Source: DASQFQ01 sp963722815 (GTDB lineage: Bacteria > Actinomycetota > Thermoleophilia > Solirubrobacterales > Solirubrobacteraceae). From it: DNA of 64,000 nt. Below, in pieces: positions 8,004 through 16,533 of the stretch. Where the stretch lies: contig CAVROM010000011.1 of assembly GCA_963722815.1 (NCBI GenBank), forward strand, positions 186,001 to 250,000. Reading direction: 5' to 3'. Under the pieces are notes generated by a model that made no database searches, had not been told where the DNA came from, and worked only from the letters and a program-made list of their open reading frames with translations. Made by a program: the position numbers and the translations under genes. Every line of letters starts with the position of its first letter. Position 1 is the first letter of the stretch.

Positions 8004-8042
8004 CCCCCCGCTAGGCAGCAAGCTGCCTGGCTTGGCGCCTAG
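8004..8042. repeat. Interspersed hairpin repeat, copy 1 (gene-end element)
   Basis: A C-tract (8004-8009) is followed by a hairpin AGGCAG-CAAG-CTGCCT (8013-8028) and an outer pair CTAGGC (8011-8016) / GCCTAG (8037-8042). The same ~38-bp unit recurs at 34084-34122 (inverted) and 37514-37551. Here it fills the whole gap between two convergent genes, and its terminal CTA supplies the minus-strand stop codon of the SDR gene. It probably acts as a two-way transcription terminator, though there is no T-tract. Confidence 0.75.
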
Positions 8043-8782
8043 CGAACTTGCTCCGTCGGGCGGACGAGCACCTCGTTGACCGCCACGTGCCGCGGGCGCG
8101 TGACGATGAAGAGGATCGCGTCCGCGATGTCCTCCGCCTTGAGGATCTCGTCGGCGATGGGCGGGAGCTGGCTGCGGACCTCCTCGCGCACGTGGGTGAC
8201 CAGCTCGCTCTCGGTCGCCCCGGGCTCGACCAGCGAGGAGCGCACGTGGCGCGCGGTGACCTCCTGGCGCAGCGCCTCGCTGAACGTGCCCACGCCGTGC
8301 TTGGTCAGCTGGTAGATGCCGCCGCCGGCGCCGACGCGGCGGCCCGCGACCGAGCTCACGTTGACGAGGTCCGCGACCCGGCGCGGCTCGCTCTCGGCGG
8401 CTCGGATCAGGTGCGGCAGCGCCGCGTGGGCGACGTAGAGCAGCCCCTTGAGGTTGAGGTCGATCATCCGGTCCCACTCCTCGACGGGGGCGTCGACGAT
8501 CGGGCCGAGCAGCATCACGCCGGCGTTGTTGATGACGGTGTCGAGCCGCCCGAGCTCCTGCGCGGTGCGCTCGACCGCGGCCTGGGCCTGCTCGCGGTCG
8601 GTGACGTCGGCCTCGATCGCGAGCCCGCCGATCTCGCCGGCGAGCGCGTCGAGCCGGTCCTTGCGGCGCGCGGCGACGGCCACCGTCGCCCCGTGTGCGG
8701 CGAGCGCGCGCGCCGTCGCCTCGCCGATCCCGCTGCTGGCGCCCGTGACGAGCGCGACCGTGCCTTGGAGTTCGTTGCTCAT
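8039..8782 (-). CDS. Short-chain dehydrogenase/reductase (SDR)
   Basis: A 247-residue classical SDR, an NAD(P)-dependent oxidoreductase. Seen: cofactor motif TGASSGIG (residues 13-20), basic residues after the second strand (AARRKDR) suggesting NADP, NNAG (85-88), catalytic Ser143/144 and the pair Tyr157-x3-Lys161 (YQLTK). The length is standard. The ATG at 8780-8782 is preceded by TATACC at leaderless distance. The stop codon lies inside the gene-end repeat. The substrate is unknown; the closest-looking group is the YdfG/NADP-dependent 3-hydroxy acid type. Confidence 0.93.
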   Translation of the reverse strand: MSNELQGTVALVTGASSGIGEATARALAAHGATVAVAARRKDRLDALAGEIGGLAIEADVTDREQAQAAVERTAQELGRLDTVINNAGVMLLGPIVDAPVEEWDRMIDLNLKGLLYVAHAALPHLIRAAESEPRRVADLVNVSSVAGRRVGAGGGIYQLTKHGVGTFSEALRQEVTARHVRSSLVEPGATESELVTHVREEVRSQLPPIADEILKAEDIADAILFIVTRPRHVAVNEVLVRPTEQVR

Positions 8783-8860
8783 GGCCCGAGGTATAGCGCT
8801 GTGCCTCTGAGCACGTCTCGAGAAGACATCGGTCGGGTCGCCTGGCTAGCCTCGCGACCC

Positions 8861-9658
8861 ATGACCGCTGTTGAAGCCGAAGGCCTCGTCAAGCATTACC
8901 CGGACAAGTCCGGGACGGTCGAGGCCGTGCGCGGCGTCGACCTGCAGGTGCAGGCCGGCGAGGTGTTCGGCTTCCTCGGACCGAACGGGGCGGGGAAGTC
9001 GACGACCGTGAAGATGCTCACGACGCTGCTCTCGATCACCGCGGGCCGCGCCCGCGTGGCCGGCGATCGACGTCGCCGGCGATCCCGACGCGGTGCGCCA
9101 CCGCATCGGCGTCGCGCTGCAGGAGGCCGGGCTCGACCCGCGCCAGACCGGGCGCGAGCTGATCGTGCTGCAGGCGCGGCTGTTCGGGCAGTCGCCCGCC
9201 GACGCCGCGCGGCGCACCGAGGAGCTGCTCGCGCTGGTCGAGCTCGAGGACGCCGCCGACCGCTCGATCAAGAGCTACTCGGGCGGCATGAAGCGCCGGC
9301 TCGACCTCGCCTCGGCGCTCGTGCACGAGCCCGAGGTGCTGTTCCTCGACGAGCCGACCACCGGCCTCGATCCCGCCAGCCGGCTGACGGTGTGGGACGA
9401 GGTGCGGCGGATCAACGAGCGCGGGACGACCGTGTTCCTGACCACGCAGTACCTCGAGGAGGCCGACCGCCTGTGCGATCGCCTGGCGATCATCGACGAC
9501 GGGCTGATCGTGCGCGAGGGCACGCCTGCGCAGCTCAAGGCCGACCTGCGCGAGCGGCGCGGTCTGGCGCCGATCCGACGCTCGATGACGTCTTCCTCGA
9601 CGCCACCGGCCGCACCCGCGAGCGCGGCGAGGGCGAGGTCCAGGAGGTGACGGCATGA
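8861..9658 (+). CDS. ABC transporter ATP-binding protein, DrrA-like (two frameshifts)
   Basis: The ATPase of an ABC-2 type exporter, about 265 residues once corrected. Walker A GPNGAGKST, signature YSGGMKRR, Walker B LFLDEPTTGLDP and the switch region TTQYLEEADRLCDR are all present, and the C-terminus PTLDDVFLDATGRTRE matches DrrA-type drug-export ATPases. As given, the frame is broken twice: an extra base near 9065, between RARVAG and IDVAGDPDAVRHRIG, and a compensating shift near 9560-9570. Each part is well conserved, so sequence error is more likely than decay. ATG 8861 is preceded by TAGCCT (8847-8852). It overlaps the permease start by ATGA. Confidence 0.85.
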   Translation: MTAVEAEGLVKHYPDKSGTVEAVRGVDLQVQAGEVFGFLGPNGAGKSTTVKMLTTLLSITAGRARVAGDRRRRRSRRGAPPHRRRAAGGRARPAPDRARADRAAGAAVRAVARRRRAAHRGAARAGRARGRRRPLDQELLGRHEAPARPRLGARARARGAVPRRADHRPRSRQPADGVGRGAADQRARDDRVPDHAVPRGGRPPVRSPGDHRRRADRARGHACAAQGRPARAARSGADPTLDDVFLDATGRTRERGEGEVQEVTA

Positions 9659-10412
9659 GCCAGGCCTGGGTGCTGCGTCGCGCGCGCTGCGCGAGGCGTG
9701 GCGGACGCCGGAGGCGCTCGTGCCGACGCTGTTCATCCCGCTGTTCTTCCTGGTCGTCAACGTCGGCCAGGCGGCGAAGATCTTCCCGGGCAAGTCGACC
9801 CCGTTCCTGCACGGCCAGGGCTACGGCGCGTTCCAGCTGCCGGCCTCGCTGCTGCTGGCGGCGTCGTTCGGCACCGCCGCGCTGTTCCTGGTCGAGGACA
9901 TCGAGGGCGGCTACTTCGACAAGCTGCGCGCCGCGCCGATCCCGCGCAGCTCGATCGTGCTCGGCCGGCTGATCGCCGAGGGCGTCAAGGGCATCGGTGA
10001 TCGCGGCCGCGATCGTGCTGCTCGCGCTGGTCTTCGGCGATCTCGATCGCCAGCGGCGTGCTCGGCTTCATCCTGCTCGTCGCTGATGTCCGCGGGCTGG
10101 GCGGTGGTCTTCGCCGGCTTCATGCAGCTGATCGCGCTCAAGACGCGCAGCGCGGCGGCGACCAACTCGGCGGGGCTGATCTTCTTCCCGCTGCTGTTCC
10201 TCACGCCGAACTTCGTCCCGCGCGACATGCTCACGCGGCCGATGGAGATCGCGGCGACGATCAACCCGGTGACCTACGTGATGGAGGGGCTGCGCTCGCT
10301 CGTGCTCGTCGACCTGGACTGGACCGACATCCTCCAGGGCTTCGCGGTCGTGGCCGTGGCCGGCGCGCTGATGCTGGCGCTCAGCGTCGGCATGATCAAC
10401 CACTACGACTGA
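9655..10412 (+). CDS. ABC-2 type permease (several frameshifts)
   Basis: The membrane partner of the preceding ATPase, about 250 residues with six predicted membrane segments. Readable blocks in order are REAWRTPEALVPTLFIPLFF, a GTAALFLVEDIEGGYFDKL loop, AAAIVLLALVF, MSAGWAVVFAGFMQLIALK, FFPLLFLTPNFVPRDML and a final helix before LSVGMINHYD. These blocks lie in different frames: shifts near 9670, 9995, 10040 and 10083, mostly a single extra G or C, would restore one frame. The start ATG overlaps the ATPase stop. The pair probably exports a hydrophobic compound or lipid. Confidence 0.78.
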
Positions 10413-10952
10413 CGTAGTGCAGGTGGACGACGCCGTTGTTGAAGCGGCGCTCGTCTGCGAGCTCGAGATCCCAGCGGAGGCCGGTCGGGGAGCGCGGCGT
10501 TGCCGCCGCCCACGACGACCGGGCTGAGCAGGAGGTGGCACTCGTCGACCAGCCCGGCCGCGATCGCCTGCGCGGCCAGGTGGGGGCCGCCGATGCTGAG
10601 GTCGTTGCTTGCGGATGCCTTCAGCTCGGCGACCTTGGCGGGGTCGAACTCGCGCTCGAGGGTGGTGCGGGCGGTCGTGGTGTCGCTCGAGGGAGCGCGA
10701 GTAGACGATCTTGTCGCTCTGGCGCCAGATCTCCGCGTAGTCGCGCATCAGCGGGTGCGGGTCGTCCATCGTCTCCCACGCGGAGAGCACCTCGTACATG
10801 CGGCGCCCGAACAGGTGGGTGCCGATCGGGCGCTCGAGGTCGTTGACGAACGCGTGCACCTCCTCGTCGGGGAACGCCCAGTCCCACTTGCCCTGCTCGT
10901 CGGCGACGTAGAGGTCGAGCGATGCGATCGCGCTGTAGATGAGCTTCGCCAC
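10396..10952 (-). CDS. RibD C-terminal / dihydrofolate-reductase-family protein (frameshifted)
   Basis: A protein of about 184 residues related to the reductase domain of RibD, with a Rossmann-like NADPH fold. Seen: MAKLIYSAIASLDLYVAD at the start, RRMYEVLSAWETMDD, DKIVYSRSLE, then in a second frame NDLSIGGPHLAAQAI, DECHLLLSPVVVGGG, and in a third frame the ending LRWDLELADERRF...VVHLHYVS. Two single-base insertions (near 10685 and 10480) explain the breaks. The 3' end overlaps the convergent permease by 17 bases. It starts 4 bases after the M15 peptidase stop, so the two are probably co-transcribed. The substrate is unknown. Confidence 0.75.
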
Positions 10953-10956
10953 CGTG

Positions 10957-11598
10957 TCAGCCCCCGGTCGAGGAGAAGTGCATGTAGTCCTTCGTGTCGC
11001 CGGCCCACGAGCCGCCCCAGCCCCAGCCGATGGCGGCGAACGCCGCTCTGGCGCGCGCGGTCACCATCCCCTTCAGGTGGCGCGAGCGGTCGCGGTACTT
11101 CTTCAGCGTCGGGTCGCGACTCTGCCCGCAGCCGACGTAGGGGTTCTCACCGGGGTTCACGTCGACCGCCAGCCCGTAGGCGTGCTGCGACCACGTGCCG
11201 GTGCCCCCGCCGCCGGTGCACGGCGACTGGGCAGCCTGGCGGCACTCGAACGAGGCGGTCACGTCGCCGTCCTTCGGCCGTTGCCTCTTCGGCCCGTAGA
11301 AGTCGGCGATCCGCATGTGGCGGATCGGGAAGCGGAGGCGGTAGAGCCGGCGGAAGGTGCGGCGCAGCGGCCGGGCCGCGTCGGCGTTGACGATCAGCTG
11401 GCCGGTGCGCGTCTTCCCGTGCCAGCCGCGATGCGAGACCGTGAGCAGCCGCAGGCCGGAGAGCCCCACCGGGCAGCCCTTGTGCCAGAAGCCGCCCGAC
11501 TTCAGCTGCGCCTTGACCGGCGCGGGCAGCGGCTTGGCCGACGAGTGGAACCCGGTCGGCGAGGCGAGAACGGCGATGAGCGCGAGGAGCTTGGTCAT
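10957..11598 (-). CDS. Exported M15-family D,D-peptidase-like protein
   Basis: A 213-residue secreted zinc peptidase-like protein, probably acting on cell-wall peptides. The N-terminus (LLALIAVLASPTGF) is a short signal peptide. The metal site of the VanY/M15 and extensin-like C-terminal group is visible as SQHAYGLAVDVNPGENPY (His-x6-Asp) and DYMHFS (second His). The segment ECRQAAQSPCTGGGGTGTWS has a Cys pair that could form a disulfide outside the cell. It is followed 4 bases later by the RibD-like gene. No Shine-Dalgarno sequence is seen. Confidence 0.82.
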   Translation of the reverse strand: MTKLLALIAVLASPTGFHSSAKPLPAPVKAQLKSGGFWHKGCPVGLSGLRLLTVSHRGWHGKTRTGQLIVNADAARPLRRTFRRLYRLRFPIRHMRIADFYGPKRQRPKDGDVTASFECRQAAQSPCTGGGGTGTWSQHAYGLAVDVNPGENPYVGCGQSRDPTLKKYRDRSRHLKGMVTARARAAFAAIGWGWGGSWAGDTKDYMHFSSTGG

Positions 11599-12061
11599 CT
11601 GCGGCGGTCATCGTGGCACGTGTCCGCGACGGCCGAGGCCGACGAGGTTCATACGGCACCCCGCTCCGGTGGAGCACCGGACGCGCCGGGCGTAACCCCG
11701 CGCATCGCGGTGTCCTCTGCTGGTTCCGCGGCCGTCCGTGGCCACCACGAGCCTTCCGCCGGTTCGTCGGCAGGAAACGCCCGCAGGCCCGAGCCAGTCG
11801 CAGCACTGACCCGCACCACCGACGGGCGGTCGCCGATCGAACCACCCTGCCATGCGCCGTGTTTGGCCGGCGCGGCGGCCGGGAGAAAGCGGCGCGGATC
11901 GGATCCTGCGCAGGTGCCAGCACCCAGGCAGTTCGCCCTAGGCGCTGCGCCGTCGATGCTTAGGGCGGCCGCGGCCGTGACGTATCGGTTATGACGGGTC
12001 GACCCCGCGCCTGGCCGCTGTTCCTTCGGCTGTTGTACCTTCGAAGTCAGGAGGGCCAAGG
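11599..12061. other. 463-base gap without a convincing gene
   Basis: Open frames here are short and have the biased composition of GC-rich shadow frames. No tRNA-like fold was found. The right end supplies the Shine-Dalgarno sequence AGGAGGG of the small gene at 12062. A 10-bp palindrome GGGTCGACCC spans 11996-12005. An upstream promoter for the M15 gene (TATGAA on the minus strand near 11650) is possible. Confidence 0.4.
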
Positions 12062-12289
12062 ATGGACGGGGACTACAACCAGCATTCGCTCGTCGATCGA
12101 GTCGCGCGGCTGACTGCGGTTCAGGAGGCGGTCACCACGGTGGCAAGCTCGCATGACGACGGGTGCGCCTGCATGAGCTGTCGTGCCGCAGCCGGTGATA
12201 TCGACGCGCTGATGCTCGTGGCCCGGCTCGCTCGGGAGGACCGCCGCAACGGCGAAGAACGCCGACAGCACGACCGACGGCAGACGTAG
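12062..12289 (+). CDS. Small protein with a CxCxxC motif
   Basis: A 75-residue hydrophilic protein with no recognised family. It has a good ribosome-binding site (AGGAGGG, about 7 bases before the ATG), unlike many of its leaderless neighbours. Cys35, Cys37 and Cys40 form CACMSC, a possible metal or redox site, between two predicted helices. The C-terminus is very basic and polar (EDRRNGEERRQHDRRQT). It is convergent with the HD-GYP gene. The strong ribosome-binding site supports a real gene. Confidence 0.6.
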   Translation: MDGDYNQHSLVDRVARLTAVQEAVTTVASSHDDGCACMSCRAAAGDIDALMLVARLAREDRRNGEERRQHDRRQT

Positions 12290-12331
12290 ACGCGCGCCTC
12301 GTCACCGCGCGCCGCCGCCGCGGCTGCAGGG

Positions 12332-14048
12332 TCAGAGCAGCGCGCCGGCGAGCGCCGGGCGGGGCTCGCGCCGGGTGCTGAAGAACGCGTCGACCCCCTG
12401 CGGGTCGAAGTGCCTGCCCGCCTGGCTCCGCAGCTCGGCGTCCGCGTCCGCGACGCTCCACGCCGGCTTGTACGGCCGCACGTGGGTCAGCGCGTCGAAG
12501 ACGTCGGCAACGGCGACGATGCGCCCGGTGATCGGGATCGCGTCGCCGCTGAGGCCGGCCGGGTAGCCGCTGCCGTCCCACTTCTCGTGGTGCGTCAGCG
12601 CGATCTCCTCGGCCGTCGCGACGAGGTCGAAGGTGCTGCCGCTGAGCATCTCCGCGCCGACGGTGGTGTGGGTCTTCATCAGGTCGAACTCCTTGGCGGT
12701 CAGCTTCCCGCGCTTGGAGAGCACCGCGTCGGGGATCGCGATCTTGCCGACGTCGTGGAGGACGGCCGCGAGCGGGACGAGCTCCAGCACCGAGGCGGAC
12801 AGGCCCAGGCGCTCGGCGACGTTGACCGACAGTTCCCCGACGCGGTTGGTGTGGCGACCGGTGTCGTCGTCGTGCAGCTCGGCCGCGCCGGCCAGGCGCG
12901 CGAGCATCTCGAACTGCGCCTGCTCGAGCTCGCGGGTCGTGCGGCGCGCGTCCGTGACGTCCTCGATCTGGGTGAAGAGCTGGATGACCTCCTGGTGGTC
13001 GTCGCGGATCGCGGACACGGCCACGCTCGCCTCGACCACCTTCCCGCCGTGGCGCAGGTAGCGGCCCTCGAAGCGGCGGGTGCCCGCCGCGCCGTTGACG
13101 AGCGCGGCCAGGGCGGCGGCGCTGGCGGGGCGGTCGGCGGGGTGCGCGAGCTCGGACAGCCGCCTCCCGACCAGCTGCTCGGCGGTGCGCCCCGTCATCT
13201 CGCAGATCGCCTGGTTGACGCGCTCGATCCGGCCGTCGCGGGAGGTGATGACGCTGCCGATCGGCGCCTCTTCGAACGCGACCCGGTCGCGCTCGAAGCG
13301 CTGGCTGCGGCCGGTGATGTCGTGGACGGCGCCGATCGTGTACGTGTGGCCGTCGATCTGCATCCGGCTCCTGCCCAGCTCCATCGGGAAGGTCGAGCCG
13401 TCCTTGCGGCGCCCGGTGGTCTCGCCGACGACGACGCGAACGGCTGCCCGATCATCTCCGCCTCGTGGTCGTAGCCGAACTGGCGCAGGGCCGACGGATT
13501 CACCGACTCGATCACGCCCGCCTCGGTGGCGGTGACGAGCCCCTCGGCCACGTTCTCCAGTACCGCTCGCGCGCGGACCTCGCTGTCGTGCAGCGCGCTG
13601 TTGAGCTCGAGGATCGACTCGACCGAGTCCTCGAGCTGCTGTGAGCGCATGACGAGCTTCATGAACGTCGAGACCTTCGCGCGCAGCACGGCGGAGAGGA
13701 CCGGCGTGAACACGAAGTCGACGGCGCCGCTGGCGTAGGCGGCCGCGGTCTCTAGCTCGTCGTCCCCGAACGCGGTGAGGAAGATGATCGGCGTCAGCCC
13801 GGTCCCGGTCTCCTCCCGGATCCGCTTGGCCGTCTCGTAGCCGTCGAGGGACTCCCGCCGCGTGTCCATCACGATCACGGCGAAGCGCTCGTGCGCGACG
13901 GCTCGCAACGCGTCCGCCTGCGATTCCGCGCCCGCGAGCCGATAGCCCAGCGGCGCGAGCATCCCGCGAACCGCACTGCGCTCCCTGCTGTCGGCGTCGA
14001 CGACGAGAACCGCCGCGCCTGCCTGTGCGTCACGCGAACATTCCTCAT
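12332..14048 (-). CDS. Receiver-PAS-PAS-HD-GYP protein (frameshifted)
   Basis: A cytoplasmic signalling protein of about 570 residues. Order: a response-regulator receiver (VLVVDADSRERSAVRGML, phospho-Asp in VIVMDTRRESLDGYE), a PAS domain (VLENVAEGLVTATEAGVI), a second PAS (FEEAPIGSVITSRDGRIERV), then a full HD-GYP domain with LHDVGKIAIPD and HHEKWDGSGYPAGLSG. HD-GYP domains hydrolyse cyclic di-GMP. The frame is broken near 13430 (after MIGQPFA) and near the start: only ATG 14046-14048 with one shift reaches the receiver. Both look like single-base errors. No partner histidine kinase is adjacent. Confidence 0.83.
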
Positions 14049-14141
14049 TGCACTAAAGCTTTGACCGTCGGATGCCGACGAAGGTCGTAGAGCAGGATTA
14101 CGTCAACTTAGGCACTTCCCCGACAAGGGCACCCCCGCCGC

Positions 14142-14306
14142 ACGCAGGCCACGCCGCGCTCGATCGTGGCCGCCTGGATGCACAGCGCCGGCCATCGCCG
14201 CAACCTCCTCTCCCCGCGCTACCGCGTGATCGGCATCGGCATCGCCGGCGGCGCGCCCGCCGGCTCGAACGGCGGCGCGACCTACACGACCGACTTCGGC
14301 AGCTGA
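14142..14306 (+). pseudogene. CAP/SCP-domain remnant
   Basis: About 54 codons ending at TGA 14304-14306 encode the C-terminal end of a CAP (cysteine-rich secretory/SCP) domain: SIVAAWMHSAGHRRNLLS, then RYRVIGIGIAGGAPAG and TYTTDFGS. These are the typical W-M-x-S-x-G-H-R, G-x-G and final D-F-G elements. Nothing upstream in any frame supplies the N-terminal two thirds of the domain, its signal peptide or a start. It is therefore a truncated relic. Its 3' end overlaps the convergent membrane protein gene. Confidence 0.65.
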
Positions 14307-15224
14307 GCCGGGGTCCGCAGCCACAGCGACACGTGCGCGGGCTGCATCGTGCAGGTCACGACGCCGCGTAGCTCGGAGTCCAGCGCGTCGAGCGCCACCT
14401 CGTCCCGCAACCGCGCAGCAAACGCCTCGAGCGTCCGCTGCGCGTCGTACTTGCGGCGATAGAAGCGACGGTCGACCGCGCCCTGGATCCGCGATCGCGC
14501 CGGCCCGAACAGCGCCGCCACCGCGAGCGTCGAGACGGCGACGGCGAAGCCCGAGCGCCCGACCGCGAGGCCGATCAGCAGCACCAGCGCGAGGTAGGTG
14601 GCGCCGAGCGTGGCGGTCAGCGCGCCGTAGACGAGCGCGCGGTTGATGACGACGTCGATGTCGTAGAGCCGGTGGCGCAGGATCGCGATCGCCACCGCGA
14701 GGTCGACGCCCAGCAGCCCCAGCGCGATGAACACCCAGCTCACGTCCTCTCCGATCACGCCGGCGAGCGAGAACGAGAACACGAAGCCGAGCAGGAGCAG
14801 CGCCGCGGCGGTGGTGAACCACTTGAGCTGTTGGCGCTCGACGCCGTGCGAGCGGCGGAAGCGCACGATCATCGAGGCGACGGCGGCCAGCGAGGCCGCC
14901 CGGATCGCCCGGATGGCTGCGCGCGGCGTGGAAGTAGTAGGACTCGCCGACGAAGATCGTCATCAGCGCCGCGGGGATGGCGCCGAGCAGCCAGCCGATC
15001 GGGTTGCGCGGCTGGTGCGAGGCGACCAGCGCGCCGACGACCGCGAAGCCGACCAGCCACGCGACGTCGAGCACGCTCACGGCAACGCCCTCGCTCGGCG
15101 GCGCGCCGCCCGGCGGGAGGATCGCGGCCCAGTCCGTGCCGGCGTCGATGATCGACAGCACGCCGGAGTACACGCCGGCCGCGAGCGTGAGCGCACACAG
15201 GCTCCAGGCGAGGACTCGGCTCAT
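14282..15224 (-). CDS. Multi-spanning membrane sensor-like protein lacking a kinase domain (frameshifted)
   Basis: About 313 residues once a frameshift near 14930 is repaired. The first ~110 residues hold three or four membrane helices (VLAWSLCALTLAAGVYSGVL, AWLVGFAVVGALVASH, PIGWLLGAI). After the shift comes GVERQQLKWFTTAAALLLLG, then YDIDVVINRALVYGALTATL and GPARSRIQGAVDRRFYRRKY. These blocks are the sensory half seen in many actinobacterial membrane histidine kinases. Here the protein stops after a short GAF-like tail (CTMQPAHVSLWLRTP), with no HisKA or ATPase domain. ATG 15222-15224 has GGAGAGG at a good distance. It may signal through a partner, or be a truncated kinase. Confidence 0.7.
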
Positions 15225-15259
15225 GCCGCGCATCCTCTCCGAACGGCGTCCGGGAAGTG

Positions 15260-16175
15260 TTACGAGCCGCCCAGCGCCGCGTGGGCCCCGGCCCGCCCGG
15301 CCTCGAGCCCGGCGCGGATGACGCCGAGGTCGCGCTCCAGGCGCGACGGCACCGGCGAGTCGGCCGGAGGCCGGATCGAGAGGATCGCCGGCTGCAGCGA
15401 CGGGTCGACGTCGTGGTGGGCGAGCAGCGCCTCGTCGGCGCCCTCGCGCTCGACGCGCGTGCGGAACGCCGTCTCCAGCGCCGGCGAGATGCGGCGGAGG
15501 GCGCGCGCGGTGAGCGTGCCGCTGAGCCGGGCCGGCGGCGTCACCGTTTCGCCCGCCCGGCGCGAGCGCAGCACGAGCACGTGCGTGGCGCCGTCCGCCA
15601 GCGCGGTGCGGAACGGGATCGCGGCCGACAGCCCCGCGTCGATGAAGGGGCGTCCGTCGACGCTCACCGGGGGACCGGACAGGATCGGCAGCGCCGCGGA
15701 GGCGCGAAGCGCGAGCCGGAGGGACGGTTCATCGGCGATGCTCGCGTGCAGGTCGACGGCCTCGGCGGTCGCGACGTCGGTGGCGATCGGGTGCAGCTCG
15801 GTCCGCCCCGCCAGCACGGCGTCGAACAGCCCCGGCGAGAGCCGCTCGTAACGCTCCTCCACCAGCCCGCGCACGTCGACCACCGGCCCGCGCCGCAGCA
15901 GCGCCCGGCGGCGCGAGATCAGCTCGTGCACGAGCTGCGGGTCGGTCCATGTCGGGATGCCGTCGCGCACGCGGCCGCTGACCAGCCACATCGCGTTGAG
16001 CGTGCCCGCGGAGGAGCCGTAGGCGGCGTCGAACGCGCCGGCCAGCCCGAGCTCGTCGAGCGCCGAGCGCCATCCCGCCCGACACCGCCCCGCGCATCCC
16101 GCCGCCCTCGACGACGAGCGCGACGCGAGCGCCCTCCGGCCGCTCGCGCAGAGCGGCCGCCACCGGGTGCGTCAC
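15260..16175 (-). CDS. Patatin-like phospholipase (one frameshift)
   Basis: A patatin-family lipid acyl hydrolase of about 304 residues with a Ser-Asp dyad. The oxyanion motif VEGGGMRGAVSGG is near residue 25. After a single-base insertion near 16060 the frame continues as LDELGLAGAFDAAYGSSAGT, where GSSAG carries the catalytic Ser, and later FIDAGLSAAIPF supplies the Asp (normally DGG/DGA). The GTG start overlaps the stop of the small membrane protein gene (GTGA), so the two are probably co-transcribed. Cytoplasmic: no signal peptide. Confidence 0.82.
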
Positions 16176-16492
16176 CTACGGCGGGAGAACGAGAAGTTCA
16201 CGCCGACGATCCCCGCCCACACCACGAGCATCCCGACGACGCCGCCCTGCTCGGCGGCGATCGCGGTGATCGGGATCCCCGTCCCCAGAGAGATGATCGA
16301 GAGCACGAACCGCTCGGCGCGGCCGTCGTCGGATCGCTGGGGCTCCTTCGTCGCCGCCGCGCGCGCCTCGGCGGCCGCCTCGACGCGATCCAGGAAGGCG
16401 TCGATCACCGCGGGCTCCATCTCCTCGCCGAGCTCGCGGCGGGCCTCGATCAGCGAGCCGGCGTCCTCACGGGTGATGCGCTGCGGCGCCAC
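16172..16492 (-). CDS. Small membrane protein with N-terminal helical region
   Basis: A 106-residue protein. Residues 1-50 are charged and helical (REDAGSLIEARRELGEEM). The C-terminal half has two predicted membrane segments (FVLSIISLGTGIPITAIAAE and VVGMLVVWAGIVGVNFSFS). Similar small proteins are common in actinobacteria but their function is unknown. GTG 16490-16492 was chosen because TAATGT lies 7 bases upstream, matching the leaderless pattern of the window. It overlaps the patatin start downstream. Confidence 0.7.
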   Translation of the reverse strand: MAPQRITREDAGSLIEARRELGEEMEPAVIDAFLDRVEAAAEARAAATKEPQRSDDGRAERFVLSIISLGTGIPITAIAAEQGGVVGMLVVWAGIVGVNFSFSRRR

Positions 16493-16533
16493 GACGCCGA
16501 CATTACCGAAGCTCCCGCTTGCGACGTCCAGGC

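Noticed and set aside
9000..10420. Programmed frameshifting in the ABC transporter genes
   Set aside because: There are at least six shifts of either sign with no slippery heptamer or stimulating structure, and similar breaks occur in unrelated genes, so sequence error is simpler.
11599..12061. tRNA or small RNA gene in the 463-base gap
   Set aside because: No cloverleaf, no T-loop consensus, and no terminator-like hairpin with T-tract.
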